In this document: piece by piece, positions 7,624 to 15,904 of the stretch
Layout: each line of letters begins with the position of its first letter
Numbering within the stretch: the stretch's first letter is position 1
Assembly (NCBI GenBank): GCA_902793405.1
Contig: CADBDH010000018.1
Coordinates: 1-51,578 of the forward strand
Length of the DNA: 51,578 nucleotides
Direction: 5' to 3'
Source: an uncultured Bacteroidales bacterium
GTDB lineage: Bacteria > Bacteroidota > Bacteroidia > Bacteroidales > Muribaculaceae
Translations under genes and position numbers: made by a program
The notes under the pieces: generated by a model
What the model was told of the DNA's origin: nothing
The model's input: only the letters and a program-made list of their open reading frames with translations
The model's database searches: none

Positions 7624-10600
7624 ATGAAAAATCAATCCTTTCTCTTTCGTCTGGTCGTCCTGGTGGCGGCCATGATGTGTGCCCTCGGCGCCAGCGCTGC
7701 AGAGGCCTATGCCAACTACACGCCGTCGAACACGACGCTGACGTTCTACTACGACAACCAGCGCGCTTCCCGCCCGGGCACGACCTACAACCTGAACACG
7801 GGCAGCAACTATACCGGCTGGAAAGCCGACGGCACCAATTACAATGTGACCAAGGTGGTCTTTGACCCCTCGTTTGCCAATGTCCGCCCGACGACCACCA
7901 ATGGTTGGTTCTATGGCATGGAGAACCTTCTATCCATCACGGGCATGAGTTACCTGAACACCAGCGAGGTGACCAATATGGCTTGGATGTTCGCCCATTG
8001 CTATAGATTGAATAGCCTTGACTTAAGCAGTTTCAACACGTCCAAGGTGACCGCTATGTTTTGCATGTTCATCTCCTGCAATAGCCTAACGAGCCTTGAC
8101 CTGAGCAGTTTCAACACGTCCAATGTGACAAATATGGAAAGTATGTTCGAAGGCTGCTCCTATCTGCAGACCATCACTGTGGGCAGTGGTTGGACCACGG
8201 CTGCCGTGACGTCCTCGACTGATATGTTCAAGAACTGCACCAGTCTGGTGGGTGGCCAGGGCACAACCTACAATGCCAGCCATGTGGACAAGGCTTACGC
8301 CCATATCGACGGCGGCACGAGCAACCCGGGCTACTTCACCAGAGATCCCAATGAGCCTGAGGCCTACGCCTGCTACACGCCCGGGAACACCACTCTGACG
8401 TTCTACTATGACAACATGCGCAGCAGTCGCTCGGGTATAAAATACGACCTGAACACGGGCGAAATCGAACCAGGTTGGCACTATCAAGGCAACTATACCA
8501 ATGTGGTCAGCGTGATCTTTGATGCATCGTTCGCTGGCGCCCGCCCGACGAGTACCTATGAATGGTTTAGCGGAATGGATAATCTTGAGTCCATCACGGG
8601 CTTGAGTTACCTGAACACCAGCGAGGTGACCGACATGGCTCACATGTTCAATGGTTGCTCTAGTTTGACGAGCCTTGACTTGAGCAGTTTCAACACGTCC
8701 AAGGTAACCGACATGCGATTCATGTTCAAAGAATGCTCTGGTCTAGCGAGTCTTGACCTGGGCAGTTTCAACACGTCCAAGGTGACAAACATGTACTGGA
8801 TGTTCTTTGACTGCCCCAGTCTGAGGACCATCTTTGTGGGCAGTGGCTGGAGCACGGCTGCAGTGACAAACTCCTCAGGCATGTTCGGCTACTGCACCAG
8901 CCTGATGGGTGGCAAGGGCACGACTTATAATGAAAATAATGTGGATGCGGCCTACGCCCACTTGGACGGCGGCGCGAGCAACCCAGGCTACTTCACTGCC
9001 ACGGGTACCGAGGCCTATGCTTGCTACACACCGTCGAACACGACACTGACGTTCTATTACGACACCGAGCGCAGCAGTCGCACGGGCACGACCTACGACC
9101 TGAACACGGGTGAAAACAATCCTATTTGGTACAGAAACGGCACTCATGCCCAAGTGACCAAAGTGGTCTTTAATTCCTCGTTCGCTAGTGCCCGCCCGAC
9201 GAGTACCCATGCTTGGTTTTACAATATGGAGAATCTTCAGTCCATCTCGAGTCTAAGTTACCTGAACACTAGCGAAGTGACCAATATGACTTGGATGTTC
9301 GGCGCCTGTCCAAATTTGAATAACCTTGATCTGAGTAACTTCAACACGTCCAAGGTGACCGATATGGATCACATGTTCTATAACTGCGCAGGTCTGACGA
9401 GACTTGACTTGGGCAGTTTCAACACGTCCAAGGTGACCAATATGAATAGCATGTTCCTTAGCTGCTCCAATCTTCAGAAAATCTATATTGACGAGGGCTG
9501 GAGCACGGCGGCTGTGACGAATTCTTCATATATGTTCCTATACAGCACCAGTCTGGTGGGTGGCAAGGGCACGACCTATGATGCTAGCCATGTGGATAAG
9601 GCCTATGCCCACTACGACGGCGGTCCAAGCAACCCTGGCTATCTCACTGCTGTGGGTGCCGAGGCTTATGCCTGCTACACGTCCTCGGACTCGACGCTGA
9701 CTTTCTACTACGACACCCTGCGCGGCATGCGCCAGGGCACGAAATATAGCATGCCCAGCATAACCACACTTACACCTGCTTGGTACACTGACGGCACCTA
9801 TGCCAATGTGACGAATGTGGTCTTTGAACCCTCGTTCGCTGGCTACCGCCCAACTTATACCTACGGTTGGTTTCGGAGTATGCGTAAACTAAGAAACATC
9901 ACGGGCATGAGTTACCTGAAAACCGACAAGGTGCTCGATATGCGTTATATGTTTCAGTCCTGTACAGCATTGTCAAGCCTTGATGTGAGCCACTTCAACA
10001 CGTCCAGGGCGACCAATATGAATGCCATGTTCGATGGCTGCAGCGGCCTAGCAAGTCTTGACTTGAGCAGTTTCAACACATCCAACGTGACCAATATGGC
10101 CAGAATGTTCACAGCCTGCCTCAACTTGACCGCCATCTATGTGGGCGAGGGCTGGAGCACGGCTGCAGTGACAAACTCAACAGATATGTTCCTTAATTGT
10201 AAGAATCTGGTGGGCGACAAGGGCACGACCTATGATGCCAACCATGTGGATAAGGCCTATGCTCACCTCGACGGCGGCCCGAGCAACCCGGGCTATTTCA
10301 CCGATAAGGGTACCGAGGCATATGTCTGCTACACGACTTCGAACACTACGCTGACGTTCTACTATGACAACATGCGCAGCAGTCGCTCGGGTATAAAATA
10401 CGACCTGAACACGGGTAATAACGATCCTGATTGGAGAACTACCGGCGTCCTAACCAATGTGACCAGGGTGGTCTTTGACCCCTCGTTCGCTAATGCCCGT
10501 CCGAGGACCACCTACTGTTGGTTTCTTGGCATGCAGAACGTGCAATACATCACGGGCATGAATTACCTGAATACCAGCATGGTGACCAATATGTCTTATA

Positions 10601-13182
10601 TGTTTTGTCGCTGTACAGGTTTGACGAGCCTTGACTTGAGTCACTTCAACACGTCTAACGTTACCAAAATGTATAACATGTTCAGTTACTGTAGCCGTCT
10701 GACGAGTCTTGACTTGAGCAGTTTTAACACTTCCAAGGTGACCGATATGGCTGAAATGCTCCGTCTCTGCAGCGATCTGCAGACCATCACTGTGGGCAGT
10801 AATTGGAGTACATCGGCAGTGACGAGATCTACAGATATGTTCTATAACGACACGTGCCTGGTGGGCGGCATGGGCACGGTTTATGATGAAAATCATGTGG
10901 ACAAGGCCTATGCCCACATCGACGGCGGCACGAGCAACCCGGGCTACTTCACCGCTGCGGGTACCGAGGCCTATGCAGTGTACACGTCCGAGAACACGAC
11001 GCTGACATTCTACTACGATACCGAGCGCAGCAGCCGCACGGGCACGACCTATGACCTGAACACGGGCGAAAACGAGGTCGGTTGGAAAACTGACGGTAAC
11101 AATGCCAATGTGACCAAGGTGCACTTTGACCAGTCGTTTGCCGGTGCCCGCCCGACGACAACCTACATGTGGTTTTACTTGATGAGGAATCTTCAAACCA
11201 TTACGGGCATGGAGTATCTGAACACCAGCGAGGTGACCAATATGGCTCACATGTTCAATACTTGCTCCAGTTTGACGGGCGTTGACTTGAGCGGTTTCAA
11301 TACCTCCAAGGTGACAGACATGCGAGTCATGTTCTGTAACTGCACTGGTTTGACCAGCCTTGACTTGAGTAGTTTCAACACATCCAATGTGACAAACATG
11401 TTTAACATGTTCGGTGGCTGCAGCGGTCTTACGAGCCTCGACTTGAGTAGTTTCAACACGTCCAACGTGACCAATATGGGTAGAATGTTTTATGAATGCT
11501 CCCGCTTGACTGCCGTCTATGTGGGCGAGGACTGGAGTACAGAGGCTGTAACGAGTTCCTCGTATATGTTCCATAACAACAATAATCTGGTAGGTGGCCA
11601 GGGCACAACCTATAACGGCTCCAACCCGAAGGACAAGACCTATGCCCACATCGATGGCGGCACGAGCAACCCCGGCTACTTCACTGCTGCGGGTACCGAG
11701 GCCTATGCCGTGTACACGCCCGAGAACACGACGCTGACGTTCTACTACGACACCGAGCGCGACAGCCACCCGGGCACGACCTATGACCTGAACACGGGCA
11801 ACAACGACCCTGATTGGGAAACTGACAGCACCAATGCCAGTGTGACCAGGGTGGTCTTTGACCCCTCGTTTGCTAATGCCCGTCCGACGACCACTGACTC
11901 ATGGTTCTATAATATGCAAAACCTTCAGGCCATCGAGGGCATGGAGTCTCTGAACACCAGCGAAGTGACCAATATGACTTGGATGTTCGGTTACTGTCCA
12001 GGCTTGACGAGCCTTGACCTGAGCCATTTCAACACGTCCAAGGTGACAAACATGACTCGCATGTTTGCTTACAGCAGCGGCCTGACGAGCCTTGACTTGA
12101 GCAGTTTCAGCACGTCCCAGGTAACAAACATGACTGGCATGTTCCGCAGGTGCGGCAGTCTGCGGACCATCATTGTGGGCAATGATTGGAGTACAGCGGC
12201 TGTCGTGTACTCCCAAAATATGTTCGGTGACGACACCTGTCTGGTGGGTGGTAAGGGCACGACCTATGATGCCAACCACATTGACAAGGCCTACGCCCAC
12301 ATCGACGGCGGCTCGAGCGACCCGGGTTACTTCACTGCTGCGGGTACCGAGGCCTACGCCTGCTACACGCCCGAGAACACCACAATGATGTTCTACTACG
12401 ACACCGAGCGCAGCAGCCGCCCGGGCACAACCTACGACCTGAACACGGGCATGAATACTCCAGCATGGAGATCTGTCGGTAGCCATGTGACCCAGGTAGT
12501 CTTTGACCCGTCGTTTGCCAACGCCCGCCCGACGACCACCTACTCATGGTTCTATGGGATGCAAAACATTCAGACCATCGAGGGCATGGAGTATCTGAAC
12601 ACCAGCGAGGTGACCGATATAGCTTATATGTTCGGATGGTGCACCAGTTTGACAAGCCTAGACCTGAGCCACTTCAACACGTCCAAAGTGACCAATATGG
12701 GCTACATGTTCTATTACTGTGAAAGTTTAACGAGTCTTGACTTGAGCAGTTTCAACACCTCGATGGTGACCAATACGGGTTTCATGTTCTATGGCTGCAG
12801 CAATCTGCGAACTATCTATGCTAGCGAGGGTTGGAGCACGGAGGCCGTGACGTCCTCATCGATGATGTTCTATGGCTGCACCAGCCTGGTGGGCGGTCAG
12901 GGCACTACCTATGATGCCAGCCACATTGATAAGGCTTATGCCCACATTGACGGCGGCACGAGCAACCCGGGGTACTTCACTGATAAGAACGCCAGCCTGC
13001 GCGGCGACGTGAACGGCGACGGCAGCGTGAACATTGCCGACGTGACGGACCTGATTGACTACCTGTTGACCAGCGATGCTTCGGGCATCAGCCTGAGTGG
13101 TGCCGACACCAATCAGGACGGCGTCATCAACATCAACGACGTGGCCGCCCTGATCGACTACCTGCTCACGGGCACCTGGTAA
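7624..13182 (+). CDS. giant BspA-like surface protein: eight DUF285 modules plus dockerin
   Basis: 1852 residues with signal peptide (ending GASAAEA). Eight homologous modules of about 211-244 residues start at 7702, 8359, 9010, 9661, 10315, 10966, 11698 and 12349. Each opens EAYA-YTP-NTTLTFYYD, contains WF--M-NL--I-GM-YLNTSEVTNM and then two or three copies of the DUF285 unit (LTSLDLSSFNTSKVTNM--MF--C), and closes with YAHIDGGTSNPGYFT. Module 6 is about 80 bp longer, with one extra DUF285 unit. Residues from about 1787 form a type I dockerin with two Ca-binding loops (GDVNGDGSVNIADV and TNQDGVININDV). BspA-type repeats are linked to adhesion in oral and gut species. Binding partner and anchoring are unknown. 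The internal modules invite recombination. Flanked by 131-bp direct repeats. Confidence 0.9.
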   Translation: MKNQSFLFRLVVLVAAMMCALGASAAEAYANYTPSNTTLTFYYDNQRASRPGTTYNLNTGSNYTGWKADGTNYNVTKVVFDPSFANVRPTTTNGWFYGMENLLSITGMSYLNTSEVTNMAWMFAHCYRLNSLDLSSFNTSKVTAMFCMFISCNSLTSLDLSSFNTSNVTNMESMFEGCSYLQTITVGSGWTTAAVTSSTDMFKNCTSLVGGQGTTYNASHVDKAYAHIDGGTSNPGYFTRDPNEPEAYACYTPGNTTLTFYYDNMRSSRSGIKYDLNTGEIEPGWHYQGNYTNVVSVIFDASFAGARPTSTYEWFSGMDNLESITGLSYLNTSEVTDMAHMFNGCSSLTSLDLSSFNTSKVTDMRFMFKECSGLASLDLGSFNTSKVTNMYWMFFDCPSLRTIFVGSGWSTAAVTNSSGMFGYCTSLMGGKGTTYNENNVDAAYAHLDGGASNPGYFTATGTEAYACYTPSNTTLTFYYDTERSSRTGTTYDLNTGENNPIWYRNGTHAQVTKVVFNSSFASARPTSTHAWFYNMENLQSISSLSYLNTSEVTNMTWMFGACPNLNNLDLSNFNTSKVTDMDHMFYNCAGLTRLDLGSFNTSKVTNMNSMFLSCSNLQKIYIDEGWSTAAVTNSSYMFLYSTSLVGGKGTTYDASHVDKAYAHYDGGPSNPGYLTAVGAEAYACYTSSDSTLTFYYDTLRGMRQGTKYSMPSITTLTPAWYTDGTYANVTNVVFEPSFAGYRPTYTYGWFRSMRKLRNITGMSYLKTDKVLDMRYMFQSCTALSSLDVSHFNTSRATNMNAMFDGCSGLASLDLSSFNTSNVTNMARMFTACLNLTAIYVGEGWSTAAVTNSTDMFLNCKNLVGDKGTTYDANHVDKAYAHLDGGPSNPGYFTDKGTEAYVCYTTSNTTLTFYYDNMRSSRSGIKYDLNTGNNDPDWRTTGVLTNVTRVVFDPSFANARPRTTYCWFLGMQNVQYITGMNYLNTSMVTNMSYMFCRCTGLTSLDLSHFNTSNVTKMYNMFSYCSRLTSLDLSSFNTSKVTDMAEMLRLCSDLQTITVGSNWSTSAVTRSTDMFYNDTCLVGGMGTVYDENHVDKAYAHIDGGTSNPGYFTAAGTEAYAVYTSENTTLTFYYDTERSSRTGTTYDLNTGENEVGWKTDGNNANVTKVHFDQSFAGARPTTTYMWFYLMRNLQTITGMEYLNTSEVTNMAHMFNTCSSLTGVDLSGFNTSKVTDMRVMFCNCTGLTSLDLSSFNTSNVTNMFNMFGGCSGLTSLDLSSFNTSNVTNMGRMFYECSRLTAVYVGEDWSTEAVTSSSYMFHNNNNLVGGQGTTYNGSNPKDKTYAHIDGGTSNPGYFTAAGTEAYAVYTPENTTLTFYYDTERDSHPGTTYDLNTGNNDPDWETDSTNASVTRVVFDPSFANARPTTTDSWFYNMQNLQAIEGMESLNTSEVTNMTWMFGYCPGLTSLDLSHFNTSKVTNMTRMFAYSSGLTSLDLSSFSTSQVTNMTGMFRRCGSLRTIIVGNDWSTAAVVYSQNMFGDDTCLVGGKGTTYDANHIDKAYAHIDGGSSDPGYFTAAGTEAYACYTPENTTMMFYYDTERSSRPGTTYDLNTGMNTPAWRSVGSHVTQVVFDPSFANARPTTTYSWFYGMQNIQTIEGMEYLNTSEVTDIAYMFGWCTSLTSLDLSHFNTSKVTNMGYMFYYCESLTSLDLSSFNTSMVTNTGFMFYGCSNLRTIYASEGWSTEAVTSSSMMFYGCTSLVGGQGTTYDASHIDKAYAHIDGGTSNPGYFTDKNASLRGDVNGDGSVNIADVTDLIDYLLTSDASGISLSGADTNQDGVININDVAALIDYLLTGTW

Positions 13183-13278
13183 GAAACTACGAATTTCGCA
13201 AATTAAACTAATGGCATCCGCATTCTAATATTGTCGGCAAATTTAACGAATTAGACTGAATGGCATCCGCATTGATGC

Positions 13279-13332
13279 GAGCTGCGCTCGCAGTTTAGAG
13301 TTTAGGGTTTAGAGTTTAGAGAGGCATCCGCG
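13279..13332. repeat. GTTTAG-type dispersed repeat, short copy
   Basis: GAGCTGCGCTCGCAG followed by the GTTTAG-rich tract and GAGGCATCCGCG. It is a truncated copy of the 131-bp repeat. A further fragment in opposite orientation lies at about 13665-13705. Confidence 0.75.
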
Positions 13333-13370
13333 TTCTTTTTGCCCCCCACGCTAAGACGCTAAGAATTTTT

Positions 13371-13448
13371 GAAGACAAGAAGGACAAGAAAGACAAAAAT
13401 ATTGATTGTCAATATAAATAAATTGTCCTTCTTGTCTTTCTTGTCTTC
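13371..13448. repeat. long hairpin with 26-bp arms
   Basis: The left arm 13371-13396 (starting GAAGACAAGAAGGACAAG) is complementary to 13423-13448 with two mismatches. The loop is AT-rich, 26 nt. The arms are polypurine/polypyrimidine and themselves repetitive (GACAAGAA units). It lies in the 520-bp gap between convergent genes, so it may act as a two-way terminator. Confidence 0.75.
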
Positions 13449-13460
13449 TATAATTAATGT

Positions 13461-13591
13461 GAGCTACGCTCGCAGTCTAGAGTCTAGGGTTTAGAGTTTA
13501 GAGAAGCATCCGCATCCACGTATTGCCAACAGGATGCGGATGCTGGTTGTTTGAGTTGTTTAAGTTGTCTTTATTTTAAGGAGTGCGGATG
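13461..13591. repeat. 131-bp dispersed repeat, right copy
   Basis: Same orientation and length as 7365-7495, with the same perfect 12-bp inverted repeat (13506-13517 with 13532-13543). Together the two copies bracket the DUF285 gene. The rest of 13183-13702 shows further repeat fragments and no gene. Confidence 0.8.
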
Positions 13592-13702
13592 TCTTGTTAT
13601 GATAAACGCTGATTATAATTAAATGAGCTTAGCGTTAATTCGCGTAATCCGCGTTAAAACCAAAATGTCTCTAAACTCTAAGCTGCGAGCGGTTAGCGAG
13701 CT

Positions 13703-15676
13703 TTAGTGCATACGCTTGGTGGTGGTGCGGGTGCCGTCGCTGTGGGTTTTCACGACGATGTTCACACCATCCTGGGGCTGCTGGCTGATGATGCCGGCAG
13801 GGCTGATGTACTTCACGTCAACCACCTGCTTGTCGATTGTGGTCTCGTCGACTGCAGCACACGAGATGACGGCCAGAGGATAGATGGTGTAGTTGGTGAA
13901 GTAATCCTCATCAGTTGTATGGATGCGGCGCATGGGAGCACCTTCTCTGTTCTCTTCCCACGCCTCATCGAGGGTGAAGACGCACAGCAGGCCATACTTG
14001 AAGCCTTCCTTGGCAGCCATCTCGGCCTCGAGGGCAGGAGCATAGTCGAAGTTGAGCTTCACCACCACAGTGTCCTGCTCGCTGCACAGGTAAGGCTGGC
14101 CGTCACGGTAGAAGAAGTAACCGTCGGCACGTCCCACCTCGTGGCCCAGGGCAGCAATGTAGTCCTCGCTCAGGTCATACTGGAACAGGGTCAGCATGGG
14201 CAATTCAACGTCTTCGAGTCCATCAGGCACACTGTTGAGCACAAGACGCGGATTGGTCTGGCAATCGTTGAGCACGCCCTTGACGGTGCCTGGAGCAAGC
14301 ACCTCGAGTTCGGCCAGCTCGTTGTAAAGAGCCTCGTTGCCGCTGCAATCCAGAGCAATCCAGTCGGGGTACCACGCCATCCACTCGGCATAGCCCCACT
14401 CGGCGTAGGTGTCGTAGTAAATCTCATCGACGTTGTCGGTCACGAACACCATCTTCTTGTCGCCGGCATTGACGGCGGCAGCGACAAACAGGGTGTCGTT
14501 GAGTTTATAATAGGTGCCGTCCTCGCCCTCATACACGACCTTCCACAGCTTGGTGCCCGGGTCGCCGGTGATGATGATGGGGTACAGCTCCATCTTGCCG
14601 TTATAGATGGTCATCATGCCCTCGATGCCATAGACCTCGGTAGGATCCACATCGGGGTAGTCGATTCCCATCTTGTTGAAGCCAGCCATCGTTACATCGA
14701 TGGGGTTGCCCTCGTCGTCGGTCTCGTGGCTCGTGATGGTGAAGTTGCCGCGGCTGTCGACCTGAGACAAGTGCACACCATCGAAGAAGACCTTGAAGTT
14801 GGCCCATCCCATCCCGGGATTGGCAACCTCGTGCATATATCCCGTGCAGTCAAATGCCGAGTAATAATCCCAGTCGAGGATGTCCTTGGCATTGGCAAAA
14901 TGGGCGGGTTCAGTCACCTCGACCAGGCCCTTGTAGGTTATCTTCTTGCCCGTCCAGCCAGCGGGAATCACAGCGCCCAGCTGATACTGCTTGCCCGGGT
15001 CGCCATAGATGAGACCAGCCAAGGCATAGCCCTCGCCGTCGAGCTGCATCACCCACAGGAATTCGTTCCACTGGTAGTTGACATACACGTCGCTGGTGAA
15101 TTGGAACTCGGTGCCATCGGGCAGAGCGGCCAGCTGGTACAGCGAGTCGACTTTCTCGATATTGGGGTCGATGGGGTCTTCGGGGTCAGTGCCGGGGTTG
15201 TCGCTGCTGGTAGTGACAACGAGGCTGGCCACCTGGGCATTCTTGGTGCCCACGTGGGTAAAGGTCACCGACGACGCGCTGCCTGTCCACGTGCCCACAC
15301 CGGCGGCCACACTGTAGTCGCCCACATCGGCCAGCAGATCAAAATTTGACGTGTTGGCGGCGTTGACGGTCACGCCCGTGATGCTACCCTCGGCCACCGT
15401 CAAGGTGATGGTGCCGTCCACATAGATGCGCAGCGTGTAGCTGCCCTGCGAGTTCCAGATGCGCGTAGCGGTAGCGCCGTCGGTAGCCGACAACGTCACA
15501 CCCTGCACAGTCACGGGACCCTCCTGGGTCAGATTGGTGCCAGCGCCCTGATCGGGCACAGCATAACCCATCGCTGCAATACCCTCGGCCGACGAGAAAT
15601 CAAAGGTCACCTCGGCAGCCTGTAATACGAAAAAGGCCGTAAAGGCCATCAAAAAAGTCGAGAAAAAGCGGTTCAT
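13703..15676 (-). CDS. secreted multidomain protein of unknown function
   Basis: 657 residues with a signal peptide (MNRFFSTFLMAFTAFFVLQA). An N-terminal beta-rich domain (about 22-165, starting AEVTFDFSSAEGIAAMGYA) is followed by an acidic Pro linker (DNPGTDPEDPIDPN). A second beta domain (about 175-265) opens with VDSLYQLAALPDGTEFQF, and a long third region runs to about 620. The C-terminus (VKYISPAGIISQQPQDGVNI then VVKTHSDGTRTTTKRMH) resembles the terminal motif common on secreted Bacteroidales proteins, possibly a sorting or anchoring signal. I do not recognise an enzymatic motif. Convergent with the DUF285 gene. A good promoter lies at 15709-15702. Confidence 0.7.
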   Translation of the reverse strand: MNRFFSTFLMAFTAFFVLQAAEVTFDFSSAEGIAAMGYAVPDQGAGTNLTQEGPVTVQGVTLSATDGATATRIWNSQGSYTLRIYVDGTITLTVAEGSITGVTVNAANTSNFDLLADVGDYSVAAGVGTWTGSASSVTFTHVGTKNAQVASLVVTTSSDNPGTDPEDPIDPNIEKVDSLYQLAALPDGTEFQFTSDVYVNYQWNEFLWVMQLDGEGYALAGLIYGDPGKQYQLGAVIPAGWTGKKITYKGLVEVTEPAHFANAKDILDWDYYSAFDCTGYMHEVANPGMGWANFKVFFDGVHLSQVDSRGNFTITSHETDDEGNPIDVTMAGFNKMGIDYPDVDPTEVYGIEGMMTIYNGKMELYPIIITGDPGTKLWKVVYEGEDGTYYKLNDTLFVAAAVNAGDKKMVFVTDNVDEIYYDTYAEWGYAEWMAWYPDWIALDCSGNEALYNELAELEVLAPGTVKGVLNDCQTNPRLVLNSVPDGLEDVELPMLTLFQYDLSEDYIAALGHEVGRADGYFFYRDGQPYLCSEQDTVVVKLNFDYAPALEAEMAAKEGFKYGLLCVFTLDEAWEENREGAPMRRIHTTDEDYFTNYTIYPLAVISCAAVDETTIDKQVVDVKYISPAGIISQQPQDGVNIVVKTHSDGTRTTTKRMH

Positions 15677-15701
15677 TTGCGCACATTAATTAATTATTGT
15701 G

Positions 15702-15709
15702 CAAAAGTA
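15702..15709 (-). promoter_or_regulatory. -7 promoter element for the 657-residue secreted protein
   Basis: TACTTTTG on the minus strand, 25 bp upstream of the ATG (15676-15674). Confidence 0.65.
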
Positions 15710-15797
15710 CTGCCAAGGCGTGAAACCGCCATCACAAATCACCGAAAAAAGTTATTAACAGCGACAAAAAATATCTATCTGGCATTGACCGCTTGTA

Positions 15798-15819
15798 GAG
15801 ATGCAAAATCTTGCGTCTC
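15798..15819. repeat. 22-bp palindromic element, copy 2
   Basis: Stem GAGATGCAA, loop AATC, stem TTGCGTCTC; one mismatch in the stem. Preceded by TGTA and followed by a C-rich stretch. Same family as the aroC element. Confidence 0.85.
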
Positions 15820-15852
15820 CCAATCCATAGAAGCTACTATAATGTCAGCCCA

Positions 15853-15874
15853 GAGACGCAAAATCTTGCGTCTC
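15853..15874. repeat. 22-bp palindromic element, copy 3
   Basis: Stem GAGACGCAA, loop AATC, stem TTGCGTCTC, perfect arms, followed by a T-rich run (TACTTATTTTT). It sits 31 bp after the stop of the DUF4153 gene in transcript direction and could end that transcript. Confidence 0.85.
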
Positions 15875-15904
15875 TACTTATTTTTGTTAGGAAGATTTGC
15901 CTCG

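Noticed and set aside
10450-11769. 439-codon leftward frame inside the DUF285 gene
   Set aside because: Its repeats are the antisense of the DUF285 modules, and it has no start context or promoter.
8020-12800. Regular ~75-bp repeats in the DUF285 gene considered as CRISPR
   Set aside because: They encode continuous LDLSSFNTSKVTNM protein repeats in one frame.
13706-15349. 547-codon rightward frame opposite the secreted 657-residue gene
   Set aside because: No motif or promoter. The leftward frame has a signal peptide and a matching -7 element.
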